Source: DASUAS01 sp963809795 (GTDB lineage: Bacteria; Actinomycetota; Acidimicrobiia; IMCC26256; DASPTH01). From it: a DNA stretch of 64,000 nucleotides. Numbering within the stretch: position 1 is the stretch's first letter; the number at the start of each line of letters is the position of its first letter. Location: the NCBI GenBank assembly GCA_963809795.1, contig CAWELN010000020.1, positions 1-64,000 on the forward strand, read 5' to 3'. Below, one piece after another: positions 7,850-16,384 of this stretch. A model generated the notes under the pieces. That model saw only the letters and a program-made list of their open reading frames with translations. It had not been told where the DNA came from and searched no databases. Made by a program: the position numbers and the translations under genes.

Positions 7850-9280
7850 CTACGGCACCCCTGCGCGCTCGGTCGTGGTGGTGAAGCGACTCGCCAGGCG
7901 CTCGAAGAGCGACGCCTCACGGCTGGCGCGGAGCGAATCGACCCACTCCAACCACTCGGACCGGCGCCGCCACGTGACCTCGAACAGCCGGGGCCGCAGC
8001 GATCCGGTGAGCGGGACGTACCCGAGCTCCCACGGCACCAGGAGCCCCCAGAAGGTGAGGTCGTCGCCCGCGCCTCCCGGCCGCAGGTGCACGGAGATCC
8101 GCATCGAGCCGTGCACCACGTGCATCAGGCGCTTGGCGATCGCGTCGGCGAGCACGGCTTCGTCGACGGTCACGATGCTGGCGGTGTCGGGCGGCGGTGA
8201 CGAGAGGCGGTAGACCGCGCCGCGCCGGAAGTCGAGGACCCACGAGGGCAGCGGCGACGACGGGACGTGGAACACCACCGGGCGGCGCAACGCGAAGCGG
8301 CCGATCACACCGGGCGGGAACGCGTGCATGAACGACGTGAAGTAGTCGGCGAAGGTCCCGTAGTCGAGCGTCATCTCCGATTCGAGCTCGGTCTGCGTCG
8401 CGATCTTGGCCGCCACCCGCTCGGCGAGTGCCTCCAGGTGCTTCTCCTTGTCGGTGTACCAGTCGATCCCGGCGAGCTCGAAGCCGGTCTCGGAGCTCCA
8501 GCTGTCGCCCGGGTCCATCTGGACCGCCTCGGTGGACGAGCGCGGGCGCTGCTGCCGGAAGGCGTCGACCACCTCGCCGGGCGCCACGAGCTGCTCGTTC
8601 ACCCCGCGGCTCTCGGGATGCAGGAACGCGACCATGCTGCCGAACGGCACGCCGTAGCGGGGCCCGAGCTCGTCGATCACGCGCACCCAGTCGTCCAAGT
8701 AGGTGTCGCGGTTGATGAGCTCGAGGTCGGCCGGATCGTCGGCGGTGTAGAGCACCGGGTAGGCCTGCGCGAACGAGTAGCTCTTGAACACGAACGTCGG
8801 GGGCCCGAACTCGTCGAGGATGCGTTGGAGCGTGCGGCCGCGGATCTTGCCGTCGTTGATGTCGACGAGGACGTGCTCGCCGTCGGCGACCACGAACACC
8901 GAGTCGTCGGGGCCGTTCTGGTACGACGCGACCCGTACCCCCGGTGCGAGCTGCACGATCTGTGCGTGCGGGAGCTCCATGACCTCGTCGAAGCCGAGGT
9001 TGCGGACCTCCTCGGCGAGGGTCGGCACCCCGAACTTCGGCACCAGGACGTGCGCCTGGCGGTCGATGCGCCGCATCGACGGGAAGTGGAAGTGGTCGAA
9101 GTGGTGGTGCGTGAGGTACACGAAGTCGGGCTCGAAGAGCTCGGGCGACGGCTCCGCCACCGTCGGGTAGTGCCACCACGACCGCCAGTAGCACGAGCCG
9201 AGCAGCCACGGGTCGACCAGGATCGTGGGGCCGCTGGTCTCGATGCGCAGGCAGCTGTGCCCGATGACGGTGAACCTCAT
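7850..9280 (-). CDS. MBL-fold metallohydrolase with C-terminal extension
   Basis: A 476-residue protein. The first ~230 residues form an UlaG-like metallo-beta-lactamase fold with the zinc motif HHHFDHFHF and IGHSCLRIE strands. The C-terminal ~240 residues contain a conserved helical part and a probable lipid- or sterol-carrier-like part that I cannot name firmly. No signal peptide or membrane segment is present. The start codon overlaps the stop of the upstream glycosyltransferase by 4 bases (ATGA), so the two are coupled and the protein may act on a glycan or lipid intermediate. The reaction is unknown. Confidence 0.72.
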   Translation of the reverse strand: MRFTVIGHSCLRIETSGPTILVDPWLLGSCYWRSWWHYPTVAEPSPELFEPDFVYLTHHHFDHFHFPSMRRIDRQAHVLVPKFGVPTLAEEVRNLGFDEVMELPHAQIVQLAPGVRVASYQNGPDDSVFVVADGEHVLVDINDGKIRGRTLQRILDEFGPPTFVFKSYSFAQAYPVLYTADDPADLELINRDTYLDDWVRVIDELGPRYGVPFGSMVAFLHPESRGVNEQLVAPGEVVDAFRQQRPRSSTEAVQMDPGDSWSSETGFELAGIDWYTDKEKHLEALAERVAAKIATQTELESEMTLDYGTFADYFTSFMHAFPPGVIGRFALRRPVVFHVPSSPLPSWVLDFRRGAVYRLSSPPPDTASIVTVDEAVLADAIAKRLMHVVHGSMRISVHLRPGGAGDDLTFWGLLVPWELGYVPLTGSLRPRLFEVTWRRRSEWLEWVDSLRASREASLFERLASRFTTTTERAGVP

Positions 9281-10464
9281 CGGCCGTCCCGGCGCCCGCG
9301 GCGCGCGATCGAGGCGGCGGCGAGCACCTCGAGCGTCCCGCGTGCGGTCGCTTCCCACGTGTACCGGGACGCGTGCGCCTGGGCCGCCGCGCTCATGCGG
9401 GCGCGGAGGTCGTCGTCACCGAGGAGCCGGTCGAGTCCGGCGCGCAGCGTGTCGGTGTCCGGCGCGAGCACGCCGGTGCGACCGTCGACCACCGCGTCGG
9501 CGTGGCCGGCGACGTCGCTCACGACCGCGGGGGTACCGCACGCGGCCGCCTCCGTGATCGTCATGCCCCAGCCCTCGCGCGCCGACGCGCTCGCCAGGAT
9601 CCACGCCCGCCGGTAGAGGTCGACCTTCTCGTCCTCGTCGACGTGCCCGGGCAGGCGGATCCAGCTCTCGGCACGCAAGGTGTGGAGCTGGCTCTCGAGC
9701 TCCTCGCGCTTGTAGCCCTCCCCCACGATGACCGCCTCGAGGTCGGGGTGGGTCGGCTTCAGCGCGACCAGCGCGTCGATGAGCACGTCGAACTGCTTCA
9801 CCGGGACGAGGCGACCGACGGCCACGACCAACGGCGTCGGCGACTTCTCACCGCTCGGCGTGTAGTGCGGGTCGATCCCGGGCGTGACCACGCTGACGCG
9901 ATCGGCGCGGAAGCCGAGGTCGTCGACCAATTCCCGCTTGCTCGATTCCGAGAGCGTCACGATCGGCGTGCGGTGGTACAGCGGCGGCGCCAGCTTCGAC
10001 TCCACGAAGTTGCCGAACGCGGCGAGCCGCGGTGGCAGCGTCATCTGCCACATCTCCGCGTGCACGTGGTGCAGCCAGGTGACGTGCGCGGTGCGCGACC
10101 ACAGCGGTGAGAAGAACGGCATCCCGTTCCAGATCTCCACCAGCCCGTCGCGGCCCCCGTGCCAGCCCATCATCTCGCTGAACGCGCCGCGCGGGAACAC
10201 GAGGTAGCGCCCGGCCTTGCGGATCACGCGGTACCCGTCGCGCCACGACACCTGGGGGTGACCGGCCGCGTACGACGTCCGCATCGTGACCTCGATCCCG
10301 GCCTCCGCCCACAGCGCGGCGATGTTCGACGCGTGCAGCTCGGAGCCACCCGCCTCGGGATCGTCGAGGTCGCGCCAGGCGAGCATGCTCACGCGGTGCA
10401 GCCCGGCTTCGGCGGCGATGTCGCCGAGCTTGGCCACCTCGACCGCGTGGTCTCCTCCTGTCAT
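9277..10464 (-). CDS. GT4-family glycosyltransferase
   Basis: A 395-residue cytoplasmic retaining glycosyltransferase of the GT-B fold. The N-terminal acceptor domain contains DPEAGGSELHASNIA. The C-terminal donor domain starts near residue 200 with VAVGRLVPVKQFDVLI, IVGEGYKREELE and the E-x7-E motif of AREGWGMTITEAAACGTP. It likely adds a hexose from a nucleotide sugar to a lipid-linked acceptor. TAGCAT lies 9 bases upstream of the ATG, indicating a leaderless transcript that continues into the MBL gene. Confidence 0.86.
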   Translation of the reverse strand: MTGGDHAVEVAKLGDIAAEAGLHRVSMLAWRDLDDPEAGGSELHASNIAALWAEAGIEVTMRTSYAAGHPQVSWRDGYRVIRKAGRYLVFPRGAFSEMMGWHGGRDGLVEIWNGMPFFSPLWSRTAHVTWLHHVHAEMWQMTLPPRLAAFGNFVESKLAPPLYHRTPIVTLSESSKRELVDDLGFRADRVSVVTPGIDPHYTPSGEKSPTPLVVAVGRLVPVKQFDVLIDALVALKPTHPDLEAVIVGEGYKREELESQLHTLRAESWIRLPGHVDEDEKVDLYRRAWILASASAREGWGMTITEAAACGTPAVVSDVAGHADAVVDGRTGVLAPDTDTLRAGLDRLLGDDDLRARMSAAAQAHASRYTWEATARGTLEVLAAASIARRGRRDGR

Positions 10465-10473
10465 GAGGGATGC

Positions 10474-10479
10474 ATGCTA
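10474..10479 (-). promoter_or_regulatory. -10 box TAGCAT for leaderless GT4 transcript
   Basis: TAGCAT on the minus strand, then 9 bases, then the ATG at 10464. The same hexamer and spacing occur before the genes starting at 31989 and 48061. Confidence 0.55.
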
Positions 10480-10526
10480 TGGGGACGACCGTTCCGCGTC
10501 TGGGACGGAGCGGAGGACGCTCACCA

Positions 10527-10555
10527 GGATCGAGCGGCTGCGGCGGAGGTACCCT
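10527..10555 (+). promoter_or_regulatory. Promoter-like GGATC-N18-TACCCT ahead of methyltransferase
   Basis: GGATC (10527-10531) and TACCCT (10550-10555) with an 18-base spacer. The predicted start of transcription is near 10562, giving a ~70-base leader that contains the hairpin at 10596-10618. It resembles the promoters at 23,372, 23,439 and 31,917. Confidence 0.4.
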
Positions 10556-10595
10556 CCGCCGCAGCGAGCGACCCCAAGTGCAGGAACGAACGGCC

Positions 10596-10618
10596 GCGAG
10601 CCGGGTATCCCGGCTCGC
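10596..10618 (+). promoter_or_regulatory. 5'-leader hairpin upstream of methyltransferase
   Basis: Ten-base perfect stem (GCGAGCCGGG / CCCGGCTCGC) with a 3-base loop, ending 13 bases before the ATG at 10632. It aligns with the hairpin at 21512-21534, with compensating changes in the stem and a shared GAACG upstream and GAG-GAG tail. Confidence 0.55.
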
Positions 10619-10631
10619 AGAGAGTGAGTGC

Positions 10632-11423
10632 ATGAAGATGGCCCGGCTGACCGGCGAGCGCCCCATGGCGGGCGCCACCCCCGACTCGCTCCTCGCGTTC
10701 CACGATGCCGGGTACCGCGAGATGCGCGAACGGCTCGGTCCGGGCACCGTCCTCGACGTCGGCTGCGGCGTGGGCGACCAGACCGCGCGCCTGGCGGGGC
10801 TGGGCCGGCTGGTCATCGGGGTCGACTACGACCCCGAGACCGCGGTCGACGCCGCCCGCGAGTGGGCCCCCGAGGGGCTGCGCTTCGCGGCCATGGACGG
10901 CGGCCGCATCGGTGCCCGGGAGCGGTCGGTCGACTGGGTCTGCTCCTCGCACATCATCGAGCACTTCGAGGCCCCCGAGCAGCACGTCGCCGAGCTGGCG
11001 CGCGTGGCGAGCGACGACGGCACCGCGCTGGTCATCACGCCCAACCGGCCGGCCGACTTCGAGAACCCCTTCCACGTCGCCCTGTTCGAGGCGCCGGAGC
11101 TCGAGTCGCTGCTGGCGCTCTTCTTCCACGATGTCACCGTGCAGGGGCTCGAGGGATCGCCGGAGCTGCACGCGGACTTTGCGCAACGGCGCGCCAGTGG
11201 CGAGAAGCTGCTGCGGCTCGACCCGTTGAAGCTGCGACAGAAGATGCCGCGGAGCTGGTACGTGTGGGGCTACGAGCGCGTCCTGCCGGTCGTGTACCGG
11301 GCGCTGGGATCGTCGCGCACCGGCATCGGGTCGGGACTCGACGAGTCGCACTTCTTCCTGACCGACGACGTCACCCCCACCACCCCGGGGCTGTTCGCGG
11401 TCGCCCGGCGGCCGCGCCGCTGA
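10632..11423 (+). CDS. Class I SAM-dependent methyltransferase
   Basis: A 263-residue Rossmann-fold methyltransferase. Motif I is VLDVGCGVGDQTARL (near residue 35), motif II GVDYDPE, and an HIIEHFEAP segment marks a methyltransf_11-type enzyme. The C-terminal ~80 residues are basic and aromatic and may bind the acceptor. Because of its setting among glycosyltransferases it probably methylates a sugar or lipid-linked glycan, but the target is not visible. The ATG was chosen after the leader hairpin, with GAGAGTGAG as a weak SD. Confidence 0.82.
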   Translation: MKMARLTGERPMAGATPDSLLAFHDAGYREMRERLGPGTVLDVGCGVGDQTARLAGLGRLVIGVDYDPETAVDAAREWAPEGLRFAAMDGGRIGARERSVDWVCSSHIIEHFEAPEQHVAELARVASDDGTALVITPNRPADFENPFHVALFEAPELESLLALFFHDVTVQGLEGSPELHADFAQRRASGEKLLRLDPLKLRQKMPRSWYVWGYERVLPVVYRALGSSRTGIGSGLDESHFFLTDDVTPTTPGLFAVARRPRR

Positions 11424-11438
11424 CCCCGCCCGGGGTCA
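11421..11438. terminator. Hairpin containing both stop codons of a convergent pair
   Basis: TGACCCCG-CC-CGGGGTCA: 8-base arms. The left TGA (11421-11423) is the stop of the methyltransferase and the right TCA is the stop (TGA on minus) of the acyltransferase. It is a compact shared terminator. Confidence 0.6.
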
Positions 11439-13674
11439 CTCGGCGCGGAGGTGCCGGGGGTCGTACTGGACGGTGTTCTCGTCGGGCTCGGGATCGGTGC
11501 CGTCGGCGATCTGCTTGATCTGGGGCGCGAGCCAGTTGTCGACGAACGTGGCACCCTGCGGCGAGAAGTGGACGCCGTCGTCGCGCACGGTGATCCCGTT
11601 GATCTGCTCGGCGTACTTGCCGCCGGGTGACACGTACCGGTTGAGGTCGAGGAGCGTGTACCGACCGGGATGGGCGACCTCGAACTGCCGGAACAGCGTG
11701 TTGATCCGGTCGACGCGCCACGGGTCGTACTCCGGCCACGAGCGCCCCTCTTCGCCCGCCCGTTCGATGTGCTGGAAGAACGGGGTGGTGAGCAGCACCA
11801 CCTTGGCCCCGGTGGACCCCATGGCGGTGGTGGCCTCGTCGAGCTCGTGCAGGAAGTAGGTGTCGTACTCGACGGTGCCGAAGTGCAGCACCTCGCCGTC
11901 GACCATGCGGTCGGGGACGTCCCACGCACCGACCAGGATCACCACGACGTTGGGCTTGAACGCCTGGAGGTCGCGGACCCACCGGCCCCGCCAGTCGCAG
12001 CCGGGGTCGATCGGCTCGACCTCCCCGCCCTCGATCACCGCGCCCTGCGACAGCAGCCCGCAGCCCAGCTCGCCGCGGTTCCACACCGCGAGGCCGTTGG
12101 CCGGGCCGGACTGGCCGAACCCGAGGCCGAGCGTGCCCGCCACCGAGTCCCCGACCAGGAGCACCTTCGCCGGGGTGGCGGCCGCGGCCTGTGCCCCGGC
12201 GGCGGCGGTCGCGGCACTCGCCGGGTCCGTCGGCGCCGCCACGGCCACCGGCTTCTGGTGGTTCGCACGCGACAGGGCGCGCAGGGTCTGGTCGGCGACC
12301 GACTCGGACCCACCGGTGGTGGCGGCGAAGACCGCGACCACGAGGGAGACCGCCGCCACCGGGACGACGAGTCGTGGCTTGGGCAGGCGGAGGCGCTTCT
12401 CGCGGATCGGCAGCTCGATGAGGTAGTAGGACGCCGCCGCGAACGCGACGCTGACGGCGAGGCGGAGCGCCAGGAGCTCGGTCCCGTGCAGGCCGGTGCG
12501 GGCGCCGGTCAGCCAGAGGTACACCGGCCAGTGCCACAGGTACAGGCCGTAGGAGATCCGGCCGACCCATCGGAGGGGCGAGAGCGAGAGCACCGCGCCG
12601 AGCGCGCCGCGATCGGGCTGCACCACCGACACGATCACCGCGGCGACGGCGATCGCGGCGAGCAGGAACCCACCCCGGTACAGGTTGTCGGTGCGCTCGG
12701 ACATCCGCGACCACAACCAGATCGTGTACGTGGCCCCGACCAGTGCCGCGACCCGCACCGCGACGCGGGCGCGCTGCGTCGCGGATGGGCCCGTGCACGA
12801 AGAGCAGGATGCCGACGACCGCACCGATCAGCAGCGACTGCGAGCGGGTGTCGGTGCCGTAGTACACGCGCGACGGGTCCTGGCCCGGGTGGTAGAGCAC
12901 CGCCATCAGCACCGCCGAGCCCGCGATCATCAGCAGCGACGCCACGAGCAGGGCGCGCAGCGACTTCCGCCACCACAGCAGGAAGCACACGATGAGCGGC
13001 CAGACCAGGTAGAACTGCTCCTCGATCGCCAACGACCACATGTGCTTCAACGGCGAGGGCTGCGTGAACTGCGCGAAGTACGACTGGCCCGAGAAGATGA
13101 AGCGCCAGTTCGCGACGTACCCGAGCGCGGCGAGCGAGTCGCTGCGGATGGCGTCGACCTCGCCCGGCGCCGCGAACAGCGCCGTGTAGGCCACGATGCC
13201 GGCCATCACGACGAACAGCGCCGGCAGCAGCCGTCGGGCTCGCCGCAGCCAGAAGCCCTGCAGGTCGATGCGCCGCTTCCCGTGCCACTCCGCGATCAGC
13301 AACGACGTGATCAGGAAGCCGCTCAGCACGAAGAACGCGTCGACGCCCAGGTAGCCGCCGACCATCCAGGACTCGCCCGCGTGGTAGAGCAGCACCGCGG
13401 CGACCGCGAAGGCGCGGATCCCGTCCAGGGCGGGCTGGTAGCCGAGGCCGGGCGCCGAGCGCCCGCGGCGGCCCCCCGTCGGCGCCTCCGCCGGGCCGGC
13501 GTCGCGCCCCGCGACGCCCGTCGCGACCGGGTCGCGCGTCGCCTCGAAGAGGGTGCGTGCCAGAGGAAGCCTCCCGGGCGGTTGGGAGCGGGGTCCGCTG
13601 CCGCACGTGAGAATATGCGCCCGACGCCGCCCCCGCCGTGCAACGGTTCGGCGGGGGGTCACTGGTATCGTCAC
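11436..13674 (-). CDS. OafA-like acyltransferase-3/SGNH protein (one apparent frameshift)
   Basis: Membrane O-acyltransferase that moves acetyl or other acyl groups onto envelope glycans. The N-terminal acyltransferase-3 domain begins LGYQPALDGIRAFAV and has about ten membrane helices. The C-terminal periplasmic-side SGNH hydrolase has VLLVGDSVAG (Ser) and DDGVHFSPQG (Asp/His). Reading switches frame near 12,775-12,785 (HGPIRDA to QRARVAV), after which it is open to the stop; this looks like a one-base error inside one ~740-residue protein. The N-terminus is uncertain: GTG at 13674 or 13662 are the only plausible starts, and they overlap the divergent promoter. Confidence 0.78.
13666..13671 (+). 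promoter_or_regulatory. -10 box TATCGT for leaderless GT-C operon
   Basis: TATCGT followed 8 bases later by the GTG at 13680. It starts the operon 13680-20723. Confidence 0.5.
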
Positions 13675-13679
13675 CCGGC

Positions 13680-15038
13680 GTGGGAGCTTCTCGACGCTTC
13701 CTCACGCGGCTCATCCTGATCACCGCGGGGGCGGCCGCCTGGCGGGTCTATTACATCGTCGGTCCTGTGCTGTCGCGCATTCCGCACCTCGGCATCGACG
13801 ACGAGTTCTTCTACAGCGCGCAGGCCCGCCTGGTCGCCGACGGCAAGGGCTTCCTGAACCCGTTCGGGTACTTCGCGCCGGTCGGCAGCCCGGCGCACCG
13901 CATCTTCCCCACCGCGGTGCATCCGCCGCTCTACACCGTCTACCTCGCCATCCCCGCCAAGCTCGGCCTCTCGACCCCGGCGGAGCAACGCGTCTTCACC
14001 GCGCTCCTCGGCGTCGGCACCGTCTTCCTGATCGGGATCCTGGCCCGGCGCCTCGCCGGCGACCGGGTCGGGCTCATCGCCGCCGCGCTGGCCGCCCTCT
14101 CCCCTGCGCTGTGGTCGAACGACTCGATGCTCGGCCTGGAATCGCTCTACGGCATCCTCGTCGTGCTGGCGCTGCTCGCGCTGTACGCGTTCTGGAAGAC
14201 ACCGAACTTGTGGCGGGTCGCGCTCCTCGCGCTGTGGTTGGCGCTGGCGACGCTCACCCGTTCCGAGGGCATCATCCTGTTCGCGTTCCTCGCGTTGCCC
14301 GCGATCGTGCTCGTGCGCGGGGTCACGCGCGCGATGCGCTGGAAGATGCTCGCCACCGTCGCCGCCGTCGGCATCGTGATCGTCGGGCCGTGGGTGGTGC
14401 GCAACCTCACCACGTTCGAGAAGCCCACGTTGCTCGGCACCGGGTTCGGGTGGGTCCTGCTCGACGGGAGCTGCGACACCACCTATTACGGACCCAAGCT
14501 CGGCTACTGGGACGACAGCTGCGCGCTCAAGAACTACCCGCCCCACCTGGAAGAGACCCTCGTCGACGCGCGTGCCCGCACGAAGGCCCTCCACTACATC
14601 GAGCACCACAAGGCGCGGGTGCCGATCGTCGTCGCGGCCCGCGTCGGCCGCGTGTTCGAGCTGTACAAGCCGTTCCAGAACGTGAAGCTGAACCAGGTCG
14701 GCGAACGGCGCGGTGACGTCGCGTCGTGGGCCATCCTCATCGGGTACTACCTGCTCCTGCCGTGGTCGATCGGAGGCCTGGTGGTGCTCCGGCGCCGCCG
14801 GATCCCGATCTTCCCGTTCCTCGCCATCGTCGCCGCGACCACGATCACGGTGGCGACGAGCTTCGGGATCACCCGGTACCGGGCGCCGGTCGACGTGATC
14901 ATGCCGTTGCTCGCCGCGGTCGCGATCGACGCCGCCATCCGCTGGTTCGGCCACCGGCGCGCCGCGGCGCCCGCACCGGTCGTGGAACCCGAACCTGAGG
15001 CACCGGCGCCCCTCCCGACCGGCGCGCCCGCAACATGA
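13680..15038 (+). CDS. GT-C membrane glycosyltransferase, paralogue 1 of tandem set
   Basis: A 452-residue polytopic protein of the ArnT/PMT-like superfamily. An N-terminal signal anchor is followed by the acidic loop GIDDEFFYSAQARLVADGKGF (catalytic Asp/Glu), AVHPPLYTVYLA, about ten helices, the extracytoplasmic CDTTYYGPKLGYW and HYIEHHKARVP segments, and a C-terminal ITRYRAPVDV helix. It likely transfers sugar from a polyprenyl-phosphate donor outside the membrane. The GTG at 13680 fits the leaderless promoter better than the upstream in-frame codon at 13638. It overlaps the next gene by 4 bases. Confidence 0.78.
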   Translation: MGASRRFLTRLILITAGAAAWRVYYIVGPVLSRIPHLGIDDEFFYSAQARLVADGKGFLNPFGYFAPVGSPAHRIFPTAVHPPLYTVYLAIPAKLGLSTPAEQRVFTALLGVGTVFLIGILARRLAGDRVGLIAAALAALSPALWSNDSMLGLESLYGILVVLALLALYAFWKTPNLWRVALLALWLALATLTRSEGIILFAFLALPAIVLVRGVTRAMRWKMLATVAAVGIVIVGPWVVRNLTTFEKPTLLGTGFGWVLLDGSCDTTYYGPKLGYWDDSCALKNYPPHLEETLVDARARTKALHYIEHHKARVPIVVAARVGRVFELYKPFQNVKLNQVGERRGDVASWAILIGYYLLLPWSIGGLVVLRRRRIPIFPFLAIVAATTITVATSFGITRYRAPVDVIMPLLAAVAIDAAIRWFGHRRAAAPAPVVEPEPEAPAPLPTGAPAT

Positions 15039-16384
15039 CGCTCACGACCGAGCGCGACGACGAGACCGCGCCGCCGAGCATCATCGACGACCCACCGGCC
15101 CGGTCCCGCCACTTCGGCGCCTGGTTGGCCGCCATCTGCGGGGTCGCCGCGCTGGTGCGCTTCCTCAACGTGTTCTGGTGGCGACCCACCACCAACACCC
15201 CCGGCTACCACGGCTACAAGCTCGGGGGCGACGCCTTCTACTACCACTGGCAGGCGAACGCCCTGGCCAAGGGCGCGTGGTTCGTCGACCCGTACGTCTG
15301 GCACTTCCTCGGCGGCCGCGAGCGCCCGAGCGCGACGCATCCGCCGCTCTATGTCACCTACCTCGCGGTGTGGTCGCGCCTCGGCCTCGACACCGTCACG
15401 TGGCACCGGGTCGCCTCGTGCTTCCTGGGCATCGCCGCGGTGGCGGTGATCGGCCTCGTCGGCCGGAAGCTGGGCGGGAACGCGGTGGGCTTGGTGGCGG
15501 CCGGGCTCGCGGCGGTCTACCCCGAGATCTGGATCAACGACGGCATGCTGCTGTCGGAATCCATGGCGATCCTCATGACCGCGGTGATGCTCTACACCGT
15601 CTACGTCTTCGCTCGCCGTCCGACCATGCGCAACGCGCTGCTCATGGGCCTGGCGTGCGGCGTGACCGCGTTGAGCCGCACCGAGCTCACGCTCGTGTTC
15701 CCCCTGGTGGTGATCCCGCTCGCGCTGCTCGCCCGGTCCCTGTCGCTCAAGGAGCGCGTCAAGCTGGCCGCGGTCGCGTGCATCGTCGGCGGGCTCGTGC
15801 TCCTGCCCTGGATCGGCTTCAACTACAGCCGGTTCAAGGAGACCACCACGATGACCAGCGCCACCGGCGCGGCGTTGTCGGCGGCCAGCTGTGACGAGGT
15901 GTACTACGGCAAGTACATCGGCTACTACGCGAACTGCTTCCAGGGTCCGTGGCCGAAGCCGTCGCTCGACGAGTCGCAACGTGACGTGGTGCCGCGCAAG
16001 CAGGCCGTCGCGTACATCAAGTCGCACAAGCGTCGGCTCCCGCTCGTGGTGGCCGCCAGGGTCGGACGCTTGTGGGGCCTCTTCAAGCCCGGCCAGACCA
16101 CCGCGCTCGACTGGTGGCTCGAGGGCCGCGGTCGCGCCCCGAGCTGGATCGGGCTGTTCGCCTACTACGCGCTCCTGCCGTTCGCCATCGGCGGCCTGGT
16201 GGTGATGCGCCGCCGGAAGGTGCCGATCCTGCCCCTCCTCGCCATCGCCGCCATCGCCACGTTCGCGGCCGCGCTCACCTTCGGGGTCACCCGCTACCGG
16301 GCGCCGGCCGAGGTCGCGCTCGTCCTCGCCGCCGCCATGGGGATCGTCGCCGCGAGCCGCCGGCTGTTCCGGGTGAACGCGTGA
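15035..16384 (+). CDS. GT-C membrane glycosyltransferase, paralogue 2 of tandem set
   Basis: A 449-residue homologue of its neighbours. Shared marks are GGDAFYYHWQANALAKGAW (catalytic acidic residue in the first loop), THPPLYVTYLAV, YPEIWINDGMLLSESMA, CDEVYYGKYIGYY, and the closing GVTRYRAPAEV helix. Tandem duplication with functional divergence, for example different acceptor positions on one glycan, is the simplest reading. ATGA overlap upstream and GTGA overlap downstream imply coupled translation and stoichiometric expression. Confidence 0.8.
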   Translation: MTLTTERDDETAPPSIIDDPPARSRHFGAWLAAICGVAALVRFLNVFWWRPTTNTPGYHGYKLGGDAFYYHWQANALAKGAWFVDPYVWHFLGGRERPSATHPPLYVTYLAVWSRLGLDTVTWHRVASCFLGIAAVAVIGLVGRKLGGNAVGLVAAGLAAVYPEIWINDGMLLSESMAILMTAVMLYTVYVFARRPTMRNALLMGLACGVTALSRTELTLVFPLVVIPLALLARSLSLKERVKLAAVACIVGGLVLLPWIGFNYSRFKETTTMTSATGAALSAASCDEVYYGKYIGYYANCFQGPWPKPSLDESQRDVVPRKQAVAYIKSHKRRLPLVVAARVGRLWGLFKPGQTTALDWWLEGRGRAPSWIGLFAYYALLPFAIGGLVVMRRRKVPILPLLAIAAIATFAAALTFGVTRYRAPAEVALVLAAAMGIVAASRRLFRVNA

